Shown here one piece after another: positions 1 through 6,520 of a stretch of DNA of 19,463 bases. The notes beneath the pieces are model-generated. The model saw nothing but the letters and a program-made list of their open reading frames with translations, did no database searches and was not told the origin of the DNA. Position numbers and translations under genes: made by a program. Location: NCBI GenBank assembly GCA_035646975.1, contig DASROJ010000345.1, positions 1 to 19,463 of the forward strand, read 5' to 3'. The stretch is from DASROJ01 sp035646975. GTDB taxonomy: Bacteria; Acidobacteriota; Polarisedimenticolia; JACPZX01; DASXTC01. Position 1 is the first letter of the stretch. Every line of letters begins with the position of its first letter.

Positions 1-1576
1 GGGCGGGCGTGGGTTGATCCATTCTTGTCTCCTTGAAGTAGGCTGCCTTGTCGATGCGCGGAAACAGGGCCGCGCCCCTGCGGATCGTCTGACCTGGCTG
101 GAGGCCCCCCCAGACGAGCGCTCCGTCACGTTGCGCGCTGATTTCTCCAGCGCAGCCGAGCTGGTTCCAGATCTCCTGCGCCGCCGCGGGGATGACGGGG
201 GACAGGGCCACCGCCACGATCCGGATGGATTCCGCGGCGCCGAACAGCACGGCATCGAGCAACGGCCGTTTCGCGGGATCCTTCGCGAGTGTCCAGGGCT
301 CCCATCTCACGATGTGGCGGTTCGTTTCACCGATCAGCGAGGAGACGGCGGCCAGCCCTTCGTGGAACCGGTAGTCGTCGAAGGCGGCGCGGTAGTCCGT
401 CACCACCCGGGCCGCGTGCGCCCGCAGGGCGTCGGTTTCCTCCATCATGGGCCCAGAGGCGGCCGGGATTCTGCCGCCGCAGAAGTCCTCGACCATCTTG
501 AGCAGCCGGCTCAGCAGATTCCCCAGGTCGTTTGCGAGATCGGTGTTGATCCGATCCACGAGCGCCTCTTCCGAGAACTGCGCGTCCTGCCCAAACGCCA
601 TCTCGCGCATCAGGAAATAGCGCAGCCCTTCGGCGCCGAATTCATCGATGAGCGGCAGCGGGTCGACGATGTTGCCGGTCGACTTCGACATCTTCGCGTC
701 GGATCTCAGCCACCAGCCATGCGCATAAACCGTCTCGGGAAGCGGCAGTCCTGCCGACATCAGGAACGCGGGCCAGTAAACCGCGTGGAACCTGATGATG
801 TCCTTGCCCACGAGGTGAAGGTCGGCCGGCCAGCATCTGGCATAGAGGTCCGAGTCCTCGCCGTATCCGAGTGCCGTGACGTAATTGCACAGCGCATCGA
901 ACCAGACGTAAAGAATGTGCTTGTCGTCGCCGGGAAGAGGGATGCCCCACTTGAATGCCGTGCGGGAGATCGACAGATCCTTGAGTCCCATCTCCACGAA
1001 CCGGCGGACCTCGTTGAGCCTGAACTCGGGACGCACGAACTCGGGATGCTTCTCATAGTGGTCGAGCAGCGGTTTGGCGTATTTCGACAGCCGGAAGAAA
1101 TACGACTCTTCACGCACCTTCTCCACCGGGTGGCCCTGCTCCGGGCAGACGCCGTTGACAATCTGGCTCTCCGGGTAGAACGACTCGCAGCCGGTGCAGT
1201 ACATCCCCTCGTACGCGTCGAGGTAGACATCGCCCCGTTCGATGACGCGCTGAAAGATGCGGGCCACGCCGCGGCGATGACGCTCTTCGGTCGTCCGGAT
1301 GAAATCGTCATTGGTGATGCCGAGCCTGGCCCACAGATCGTGGTACCGCGCCACCACGCGGTCGGCCAGCTCCTTCGGCGAGATTCCCTGCTTGAGCGCG
1401 GCACGCTCGATTTTCTGGCCATGCTCGTCGGTCCCGGTCAGGAAGTAGACCTTGCGCCCGGTCATTCGCCGGTACCGCGCGATCACGTCGGCGACGACCG
1501 TGGTGTAGGTGTGGCCGATGTGCGGCACATCGTTGACGTAGTAGATCGGCGTGGTCAGATAGAAGTAATCCTTCAT
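1..1576 (-). CDS. metG: Methionyl-tRNA synthetase (3' end cut by window edge)
   Basis: This class I aminoacyl-tRNA synthetase charges tRNA-Met with methionine in the cytoplasm. The reading frame is open from ATG 1576 to the left edge (525 codons), so the stop lies outside. Visible motifs are PHIGH near residues 18-22, a zinc knuckle CTGCESFYPE followed by CPEQGH (one Cys-X2-Cys plus Cys/His set, as in the Thermus thermophilus enzyme), and KMSKS at residues 295-299 in AKMSKSTGN. After the anticodon-binding helical domain the chain reaches LFPRIDKAAYF and continues past the end of a minimal MetRS, so a C-terminal EMAP-type tRNA-binding domain may follow off-window; that is inference. The start overlaps the larC stop as ATGA, so translation is probably coupled to larC. 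Identification is secure. Confidence 0.96.
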   Translation of the reverse strand, partial: MKDYFYLTTPIYYVNDVPHIGHTYTTVVADVIARYRRMTGRKVYFLTGTDEHGQKIERAALKQGISPKELADRVVARYHDLWARLGITNDDFIRTTEERHRRGVARIFQRVIERGDVYLDAYEGMYCTGCESFYPESQIVNGVCPEQGHPVEKVREESYFFRLSKYAKPLLDHYEKHPEFVRPEFRLNEVRRFVEMGLKDLSISRTAFKWGIPLPGDDKHILYVWFDALCNYVTALGYGEDSDLYARCWPADLHLVGKDIIRFHAVYWPAFLMSAGLPLPETVYAHGWWLRSDAKMSKSTGNIVDPLPLIDEFGAEGLRYFLMREMAFGQDAQFSEEALVDRINTDLANDLGNLLSRLLKMVEDFCGGRIPAASGPMMEETDALRAHAARVVTDYRAAFDDYRFHEGLAAVSSLIGETNRHIVRWEPWTLAKDPAKRPLLDAVLFGAAESIRIVAVALSPVIPAAAQEIWNQLGCAGEISAQRDGALVWGGLQPGQTIRRGAALFPRIDKAAYFKETRMDQPTPA

Positions 1577-2796
1577 CGACCCGGCCTTCCGTCCAGGACA
1601 GCCTGCGAGGGTGCCGAGCTCCAGGCGGCCAGGGCCGCGGCTTGAATGGTCTTGAGCGGCACCTTGCGGCGCGCCGCCAGCTTCCGGCAATCCTCGTACT
1701 CGGGCTGCACCTGCGTCACGCGGCCGCTCATCGTGGAAATCTTGAGCCGCACCTTGCCGTAGCGGGTGGCCACCACCACGGTGTCGCGGGCCAGCTCGAG
1801 ACGGCTGGACGGCCGGTAGCGCAGCCCGATGGTGGTGGTCTCGTCGAAGATGACGTTGGCCATGTCGTTGAGCAGCGCCACCGGACAGATCACGGTGACG
1901 AGCACGCCGGGCCGGTTCTTCTTCATCTGCACCGGTGTGTAGAAGACCTCGCGCGCGCCGGAGGCGAACAGACGCTCCATCAGGTAGCCGTAGGCCTGCG
2001 GGTTCATGTCGTCGATCGTGCATTCGACGACCATCACGTCCCCTTCGGCCGCCTCCACGCCTGGCCAATCCTCGCCGAGCAGCGCCCGCAGCACATTGGG
2101 ATGGCCGTCGTACTCACGGCTGCCGGCGCCGTAGCCGACTCGATCGACCACCATCGCGGGGGGCGGCCCGAACGATGAGGCCAGCGTCGTCACGATTGCG
2201 GCGCCGGTCGGCGTCACCATCTCTCCCTTCGGACCGGCCGAATAGATGGGGACGCCTTTGAGCAGCGCGACCGTGGCGGGCGCCGGCACCGGCAGCAGAC
2301 CGTGTTCCATGCGCACGGTGCCGCTGCCGACATTCAGTGCAGAGCAGACGATTCGCCCGCCTTTTCCGCCCAGCCCGACCAGCTCGTCCAGGCCGATGAC
2401 GGCACCCACGATGTCCACGATCGCATCGACCGCTCCGACCTCGTGAAGGTGGACCTTCTGCGCCGGGATGCGATGGATGCGCGCCTCGACGTCGATGATC
2501 CGCCGGAAGATCCTCATCGAAGTCTGCTTGATCAACGGCGACAGCCTGCTGCCCTCGATAATCGCCTTGATCTCCTTGAGCCCCCGATGACCTTGAGCCC
2601 CCGTCACCTTGACGTCGACCTTGCGCGAGCCGAACCAGCTGCGCGTGACGTCGCGCGCCGAGATCGAATAGCCTTTCAACGGCATCAAGGCCAGACGCGA
2701 TTTGAGCAGCTTGAGATCAAGCCCCAGATCCACCAGCGCGCCCAGCAGCATGTCGCCGCTGACGCCGCTGGCGCAATCGAGGTAGAGGATTTTCAC
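1573..2796 (-). CDS. larC: LarC nickel insertion protein (pyridinium-3,5-bisthiocarboxylate mononucleotide nickel chelatase)
   Basis: LarC inserts nickel, with CTP hydrolysis, into the pincer nucleotide made by LarB and LarE, giving the nickel-pincer cofactor of lactate racemase and related enzymes. The 407-residue protein carries the family hallmarks: LYLDCASGVSGDMLLGAL at the N-terminus, HLHEVGAVDAIVDIVGA, GSGTVRMEHGLLPVPAPAT, CTIDDMNPQ, and a C-terminal half with KKNRPGVLVTVICP and TTIGLRYRPSSR. It is one continuous frame, unlike the Lactobacillus gene, which needs a programmed frameshift. The GTG start at 2796 is preceded by GGAG (2802-2805) at 5 nt. LarB, LarE and LarA are not in the window, so the client enzyme is unknown. 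The stop overlaps the metG start by 4 bp. The family (formerly DUF111, TIGR00299) is secure; the function is transferred from LarC. Confidence 0.93.
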   Translation of the reverse strand: MKILYLDCASGVSGDMLLGALVDLGLDLKLLKSRLALMPLKGYSISARDVTRSWFGSRKVDVKVTGAQGHRGLKEIKAIIEGSRLSPLIKQTSMRIFRRIIDVEARIHRIPAQKVHLHEVGAVDAIVDIVGAVIGLDELVGLGGKGGRIVCSALNVGSGTVRMEHGLLPVPAPATVALLKGVPIYSAGPKGEMVTPTGAAIVTTLASSFGPPPAMVVDRVGYGAGSREYDGHPNVLRALLGEDWPGVEAAEGDVMVVECTIDDMNPQAYGYLMERLFASGAREVFYTPVQMKKNRPGVLVTVICPVALLNDMANVIFDETTTIGLRYRPSSRLELARDTVVVATRYGKVRLKISTMSGRVTQVQPEYEDCRKLAARRKVPLKTIQAAALAAWSSAPSQAVLDGRPGR

Positions 2797-2890
2797 CCGC
2801 GCTCCATCGTGACGCTTCGTCGAGACGTTGCGTCGTGATCTTCAATCGTGAGGTCGATCTATCTGTATTTCAATGACTTAAGGACCGTCG

Positions 2891-2920
2891 ATGTTATTAC
2901 CGACATGAAGGGAGTGTCAA
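2891..2920 (-). promoter_or_regulatory. Predicted sigma-70 promoter for larC-metG
   Basis: Read on the minus strand, TTGACA (2920-2915) is followed after 18 nt by TAACAT (2896-2891). Transcription would begin near 2884 and leave a leader of roughly 88 nt before the larC GTG. The element faces away from the asparaginase promoter at 2956-2984, and the two share the same -10 sequence. Confidence 0.6.
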
Positions 2921-2923
2921 GAA

Positions 2924-2942
2924 CCGCGGGAACATCCCGTGG
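2924..2942. repeat. Inverted repeat between divergent larC and asparaginase promoters
   Basis: CCGCGGGA-ACA-TCCCGTGG is an 8-bp dyad with a 3-nt centre; the inner 5 bp are perfect and one outer pair is G-T. It sits between the two outward-facing -35 boxes (2915-2920 and 2956-2961), a typical place for an operator acting on both promoters. Its GCGGGAACAT part (2926-2935) reappears in reverse complement inside the sigma factor promoter at 13769-13778. The regulator is unknown. Confidence 0.4.
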
Positions 2943-2955
2943 CGGTCGCCCGGTT

Positions 2956-2984
2956 TTGACACCCTGATTCGGCGACAGTAACAT
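2956..2984 (+). promoter_or_regulatory. Predicted sigma-70 promoter for asparaginase, leaderless geometry
   Basis: TTGACA (2956-2961) lies 17 nt upstream of TAACAT (2979-2984), close to consensus with ideal spacing. The asparaginase GTG is at 2993, 8 nt after the -10 box, so the transcript should begin at or within a nucleotide or two of the start codon. Confidence 0.68.
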
Positions 2985-2992
2985 CCGATGTC

Positions 2993-4081
2993 GTGAGTCA
3001 TTCATCCCAGGCAAATCGCTTCCGCCACCGAGCCTCCACTCAGAACACTCCCGCGCCGCACGGGCAATACGTCCCCGCGGTGGAAGTGACACGAGGGTCG
3101 ATGGTCGAGTCGGTGCACTGCGCGGCCATCGCCGTGGCGGACTCGACCGGGCGCCTGGTCGCCCGGCTCGGCGGCATCGACCACGCCGTTTTTCTGCGCT
3201 CCTCGGCCAAGCCACTGCAGGCCATGGCGGTGGTGGAAAGCGGCGCGATGGAGAAGTTCCACCTGACGCCGCTCGAAATGGCGGTGATCACCGGGTCGCA
3301 CAGCGGCGAGGCGCGCCACGTCGAGGCGGTCGCCGGGATTCTTGGCAAGATCGGGCTCGACGTGACGGCGCTGCAATGCGGCACCCACACGCCGTTCAGC
3401 CGACAGGTGGCGGAGACCTACCGCAAAGCCGGCCGCCCCTTCACGGCCCTGGAGCACAACTGCTCCGGCAAGCATGCCGGCATGCTGGCCTCGGCGCTGG
3501 CGGGCGGCCATGATCCGGCGACCTATCTCGATCCGAAGCACCCGGTGCAGCAGCGAATCCTCGGCATCGTGGCGGATCTGACCGGAAGGATGCGCGACAA
3601 GATCATGATCGCGATCGATGGCTGCAGCGCCCCCACGCTGGGCGTCACGTTGTCGGAAGCGGCTCGCTCGTTCGCCCGTCTGCTGTCTGCCGGCAGCCTC
3701 GCCGTGCTGCGCGGCGAGTCGGCCGGGATCGTGGTCTCGGCGATGCGGGCGCACCCGGAGATGGTGGGTGGACAGGGAATGCTCGACACCGAGGTCACGG
3801 CGCACCCGCGTCATACCCTGATCTGCAAGCGCGGCGCCGAGGGGGTCCAGTGCCTCGCGTTCACGAAGGAGGGCGTCGGGCACGGTATCGCGGCGAAGGT
3901 GGGCGACGGCGACAGCGGGCGCGCGAGGGTCGCGCTCACCATGGAAATACTGCGCCAGTTCGGCCTGCTCGAGGAGGCCGAGCTGGGACGGCTCTCGGAG
4001 GCCACGGCCTGCCTGGTGGTGAACAACCGCGGCCGCGAGGTGGGCGCCGTGCGCGGCGCCTTCACGCTGCAGCGGGTGTGA
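2993..4081 (+). CDS. Asparaginase, Rhizobium etli type (asparaginase II family, PF06089)
   Basis: This protein probably hydrolyses L-asparagine to aspartate and ammonia. The 362-residue sequence belongs to the serine/lysine-dependent, zinc-binding family typified by R. etli ReAV, which is unrelated to the E. coli-type enzymes. Visible motifs are RSSAKPLQA (S70, K73), TGSHSGEARH (S102), NCSGKHAGML (C157, K160) and DGCSAPT (D209, C211). All fall 22 residues after the ReAV equivalents Ser48, Lys51, Ser80, Cys135, Lys138, Asp187 and Cys189, so both the catalytic Ser/Lys pairs and the zinc ligands appear intact. There is no signal peptide, so it is cytoplasmic. GTG 2993 is chosen because it sits where the promoter predicts the transcript to begin; there is no Shine-Dalgarno sequence. 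A start-stop triplet set, ATG TCG TGA, overlaps it at 2988-2996. A GTG about 90 nt downstream cannot be excluded as the start. Confidence 0.93.
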   Translation: MSHSSQANRFRHRASTQNTPAPHGQYVPAVEVTRGSMVESVHCAAIAVADSTGRLVARLGGIDHAVFLRSSAKPLQAMAVVESGAMEKFHLTPLEMAVITGSHSGEARHVEAVAGILGKIGLDVTALQCGTHTPFSRQVAETYRKAGRPFTALEHNCSGKHAGMLASALAGGHDPATYLDPKHPVQQRILGIVADLTGRMRDKIMIAIDGCSAPTLGVTLSEAARSFARLLSAGSLAVLRGESAGIVVSAMRAHPEMVGGQGMLDTEVTAHPRHTLICKRGAEGVQCLAFTKEGVGHGIAAKVGDGDSGRARVALTMEILRQFGLLEEAELGRLSEATACLVVNNRGREVGAVRGAFTLQRV

Positions 4082-4165
4082 CTCGTCCGCCCCTCCCCGC
4101 ACCTCGCCGCCGCTCGCCGGAACGCGGCGTCTGCAGCGCTGGCGGCGCCAGCTGCGACCATGGCG

Positions 4166-4194
4166 GGGAATAAAACCGGCGCCCGGACCGGTTG
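4166..4194 (+). promoter_or_regulatory. Candidate SigR-type ECF promoter upstream of the sigma gene (autoregulation)
   Basis: GGGAAT (4166-4171) is followed, with 19 nt between GGAAT and GTT, by GTTG (4191-4194). This resembles the promoter known for actinobacterial SigR (GGAAT, about 18-19 nt, GTT). It precedes a SigR-like gene, and such sigma factors usually activate their own promoter. The ATG at 4203 follows GTT by 9 nt, so the mRNA may be leaderless. The spacer is at the long end of the range. Confidence 0.5.
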
Positions 4195-4202
4195 GAGCAG
4201 GC

Positions 4203-4835
4203 ATGGCGGCCAGGACCGACCCGAACGACGGGTTCGAGAAGCTCGCGGAGGAGCATCTCCATCCTCTGTACAGCATGGCTGTGCGCCTGACGAGGCAGCC
4301 GCAGGAGGCTGAAGACCTGGTGCAGGAGACACTCCTGCGAGCCTATCGGTTCTTCGACAAGTACGAGCGGGGCACCAATTTCAAAGCCTGGATATTCAAG
4401 ATCCTGAAGAACGCCTTTATCAACAGGTACCGCAAGGCGCAGACGGAACCCGCCACGGTCGACTTCGGAGCCATCGAGGAAGGTCTCGAGAGTCTCGTGG
4501 ACGGCGTCTCGCCAGGCACCCAGGCAGCCCCGAGCGACCCTGAGTCGATCCTGATGCAAGGCGCCGTGGATGGCGAGATCGAAGGGGCGCTGGATGAGCT
4601 GCCACCGGAGTACAGGATGGTGCTGCTGATGGCCGTGGTGGAAGAAATGTCATACAAGGAGATAGCCGCGGCGCTGTCGATTCCCATCGGAACGGTGATG
4701 TCGCGTCTGCATCGGGCCAGAAGACTCCTCCAGGGCCGGTTGGTGGAGTACGGACGCAGCCGCGGTCTGATCTCCGGCAGGCGGGAGTCGCCGCCGGTTG
4801 TCGACATCTCGCAGTTCCGGCGGGGCAAGCCGTGA
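4203..4835 (+). CDS. ECF RNA polymerase sigma factor, SigR/ECF12-like
   Basis: This 210-residue protein has only sigma regions 2 and 4, as expected for an extracytoplasmic-function sigma factor. Region 2 covers about residues 15-80 (LYSMAVRLTRQPQEAEDLV, then GTNFKAWIFKILKNAFINRYRK). Region 4 covers about residues 130-185 (LPPEYRMVLLMAVVEEMSYKE, then IPIGTVMSRLHRARRLL). Several stretches, including QEAEDLVQET, GTNFKAW, NAFINRYRK, IPIGTVMSRLHRARR and the tail RSRGLI, closely resemble Streptomyces SigR as I recall it, which directs the thiol-oxidative stress response. The next gene encodes a zinc anti-sigma factor with RsrA-like spacing, and a thioredoxin follows, so a redox role is a reasonable inference. 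The alternative is a general envelope-stress ECF factor. ATG 4203 has GGAG at 4194-4197, but the predicted transcript may start downstream of it. Confidence 0.92.
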   Translation: MAARTDPNDGFEKLAEEHLHPLYSMAVRLTRQPQEAEDLVQETLLRAYRFFDKYERGTNFKAWIFKILKNAFINRYRKAQTEPATVDFGAIEEGLESLVDGVSPGTQAAPSDPESILMQGAVDGEIEGALDELPPEYRMVLLMAVVEEMSYKEIAAALSIPIGTVMSRLHRARRLLQGRLVEYGRSRGLISGRRESPPVVDISQFRRGKP

Positions 4836-4848
4836 GGTCGCCACGAAG

Positions 4849-5523
4849 ATGACTTACGAGAAGTGCGTGGAAATCCGGGAGTTGTTGGTGGCTTTTCTCG
4901 ACGACGAGCTGCCTTGCGACATGAGCCACGGGATCCACGAACATCTCGAGCGTTGCCAGCCGTGCGCGCGGCTTGCGAAGGTCGAGAGCCGGTTCACCAT
5001 CGTCCTCAAGACGCGGCTCTGCCGCATCGAAGCGCCGCCGGAGTTCGCCGCCGAGATGCGAAAGCGTCTGAAGGACCCGGAGTCGATGGCCGGCGGCGCG
5101 CGTGCGGACGCCGCGACGGCAGGATTCGCGAGTCCGCGGGGCAGGGTGCGTTACGCGCTGGTGGCTGCCGTGATCCTGACCGCCGTGGCGGTGCCTACCG
5201 TGGAGATTCTCCGCCCGGGATTCTACCGGGGAATGACCGACTCTCTGACCGGCGTGCGCAGCGCCGATGGCGTGCTGATCTGCATCGAGTGCGAACGACT
5301 CGGAGTCCCGATCGACGGCCAGCGCCACTGCCACGACGCGGCCCATCACACAGGGCTCAAGTGCCCGAAGACCGGCATCTGGAGCCTCGTGGTCAACGAC
5401 GCGTCGCTGCCGGTGCTGGGCGACCCCGGCAAACGGGGAGCGGAAGTGACCGTGCGCGGACGGTTCCACGGCGACATCCGGTACATCGACGCGCGATCGA
5501 TTACTCCGGCCACCGGGACCTAG
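4849..5523 (+). CDS. Membrane-anchored zinc-binding anti-sigma factor with Cys/His-rich outer domain
   Basis: This is the probable cognate anti-sigma factor of the upstream ECF sigma factor, 13 nt after its stop. ATG 4849 is chosen because the domain begins there and GAGGT (4834-4838) precedes it; the frame is open further upstream but lies inside the sigma gene. In the 224-residue product, C6, H32, C36 and C39 form C-X25-H-X3-C-X2-C, the same spacing as the zinc ligands C11, H37, C41 and C44 of Streptomyces RsrA. One transmembrane helix lies near residues 102-121 (YALVAAVILTAVAVPTVEIL). The outer part holds CIEC (C145, C148), HCH (160-162), HH (166-167) and C172, then a beta-rich tail ending in VTVRGRFHGDIRYIDARS, which could be an OB-like fold. 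RsrA itself is soluble, so the anchor and outer domain are unusual. Anti-sigma identity is well supported; the role of the outer domain is unknown. Confidence 0.85.
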   Translation: MTYEKCVEIRELLVAFLDDELPCDMSHGIHEHLERCQPCARLAKVESRFTIVLKTRLCRIEAPPEFAAEMRKRLKDPESMAGGARADAATAGFASPRGRVRYALVAAVILTAVAVPTVEILRPGFYRGMTDSLTGVRSADGVLICIECERLGVPIDGQRHCHDAAHHTGLKCPKTGIWSLVVNDASLPVLGDPGKRGAEVTVRGRFHGDIRYIDARSITPATGT

Positions 5524-5576
5524 GAGCCTGTCCGGCCGAGGTACCGGGCGGGACGGGCGTTCCGGGGGAAGCCATC

Positions 5577-5606
5577 TTGCCAGGCTCGCGAATCGGAACC
5601 TATAAT
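5577..5606 (+). promoter_or_regulatory. Near-consensus sigma-70 promoter for the trx operon
   Basis: TTGCCA (5577-5582), an 18-nt spacer and a perfect TATAAT (5601-5606) lie in the 89-nt gap after the anti-sigma gene. The start site would be near 5612-5614, coinciding with ATG 5613 of the thioredoxin gene. No SigR-type GGAAT...GTT element was found in this gap. Confidence 0.72.
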
Positions 5607-5612
5607 GAACCC

Positions 5613-5942
5613 ATGGAGAGTCACGTGATAGAGATCAATGACGGGAACTTCAAGACGGAAGTCGTCGACTCGGCCACCCCGGTCCTGGTCGACTTCTCGG
5701 CGGAGTGGTGCGGACCGTGCAAGAAACTCGAGCCGATCGTGGCTGACCTCGCCCGGCAGTACGAAGGGCGGATCAAGGTCGGCCACGTCGACGTGGAGGG
5801 GAGTCCCTCAACGGCGGCCCAGTTCGGTGTGATGTCGGTGCCGACGCTCATTTTCTTCAAAGGGGGAAAACCGGCCGATCAGATCATCGGGTCGGTGTCG
5901 CGGCAGGTCCTCGAGAAGAGCATTCAGAAGGTGTTGGCTTGA
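5613..5942 (+). CDS. trxA: Thioredoxin
   Basis: This small cytoplasmic dithiol reductase reduces protein disulfides and is normally recharged by thioredoxin reductase, which is not in the window. The 109-residue length is typical. The active site FSAEWCGPCKKLEP has C33 and C36, and the family cis-proline motif VMSVPTLIFFKGGK is intact. ATG 5613 is adopted because it coincides with the predicted transcript start. The alternative GTG 5625 has GGAG at 5615-5618 and would give a protein starting at MIEIND, which also fits the family. The gene overlaps the following TlpA-like gene by 4 bp and lies just downstream of a sigma/anti-sigma pair of redox type, consistent with a role in resetting it. Confidence 0.93.
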   Translation: MESHVIEINDGNFKTEVVDSATPVLVDFSAEWCGPCKKLEPIVADLARQYEGRIKVGHVDVEGSPSTAAQFGVMSVPTLIFFKGGKPADQIIGSVSRQVLEKSIQKVLA

Positions 5943-6520
5943 ACCGTGTCTCATCGGGGGCCACGGTTGCCTTGGCGGGTGCGACGCTCGCCGGGCTGCT
6001 GCTTTTCGCCGGGGGAACCGGCGCCGCCACCACGGGTGCCGTGGGGGATGACGTCAAAGCCGGCGCCCCGCTTCCGGTCATCAGCGCAACGGGCGACACG
6101 GTGGACCTTCGCGCCGAGCTGGCCCCGGCCCCGCCTGCTGGCAAGACGCGACGCGGAGCGACGCTCCTGGTCTTCTGGGCGACCTGGTGCAAGCCATGCA
6201 TGCACGAGGTGCCCGAGATCAGGGAAGTCGGCCGGTTCTACGCGCCGCAGGGCCTGCGCATCGTCAGCGTGGCCACGACATGGAAGGATGACTCGCTGGA
6301 GAAGATCCTCGGCGCTGCGAAGGACAACGGCATCGACTACGAGGTCCTCTACGACATGAAGGACAGCGCCCGCGAAGCGTTCGAGGTCAGGTCGCTGCCC
6401 ACGACGATCCTCATCGACGGCAGGGGAGTGGTGACGTGGCGTGGCAACGTCCTGCCTGCCGACATCAATGAACGAGTCAGGGCGGCCCTCGGGCCCATCG
6501 AGGACAGTGGGGCGAAGTAG
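5939..6520 (+). CDS. TlpA/ResA-like extracytoplasmic thioredoxin
   Basis: This is a 193-residue exported thiol-disulfide oxidoreductase. An N-terminal signal or anchor helix (about residues 8-30, VALAGATLAGLLLFAGG) is followed by a thioredoxin fold with the active site FWATWCKPCMHEVPE (C84, C87) and the cis-proline motif VRSLPTTILIDGRG. Family members (TlpA, ResA, CcmG) reduce periplasmic disulfides, often in cytochrome c maturation; the substrate here is unknown. The TTG start at 5939 overlaps the thioredoxin stop as TTGA, and it is preferred because it keeps the whole signal peptide. A cytoplasmic and an exported thioredoxin thus sit side by side beside a membrane anti-sigma factor with outer cysteines. 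Confidence 0.88.
   Translation: MNRVSSGATVALAGATLAGLLLFAGGTGAATTGAVGDDVKAGAPLPVISATGDTVDLRAELAPAPPAGKTRRGATLLVFWATWCKPCMHEVPEIREVGRFYAPQGLRIVSVATTWKDDSLEKILGAAKDNGIDYEVLYDMKDSAREAFEVRSLPTTILIDGRGVVTWRGNVLPADINERVRAALGPIEDSGAK

Noticed and set aside
14..1645. Long plus-strand open frame of 543 codons
   Set aside because: It is the antisense shadow of metG, whose minus-strand frame carries PHIGH, the zinc knuckle and KMSKS. The shadow is His/Arg/Pro/Val-rich with no recognisable domain.
2988..2996. ATG TCG TGA start-stop overlapping the asparaginase GTG, considered as a regulatory mini-frame
   Set aside because: It lies at or upstream of the predicted transcript start and may not be transcribed; there is no independent support.
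4136..4153. GC-rich palindrome (GCTGGCG-G-CGCCAGC) considered as a terminator after asparaginase
   Set aside because: The centre is one base, so the usable stem is only about 5 bp with a 5-nt loop, and no T-tract follows.
3002..4276. Minus-strand open frame of 424 codons opposite the asparaginase
   Set aside because: Shadow frame in GC-rich DNA, with Arg/His-rich low-complexity translation. The plus strand encodes a complete enzyme with every catalytic residue.
4420..5469. Minus-strand open frame opposite the sigma and anti-sigma genes
   Set aside because: Antisense shadow without domain signatures; both plus-strand genes are well supported.
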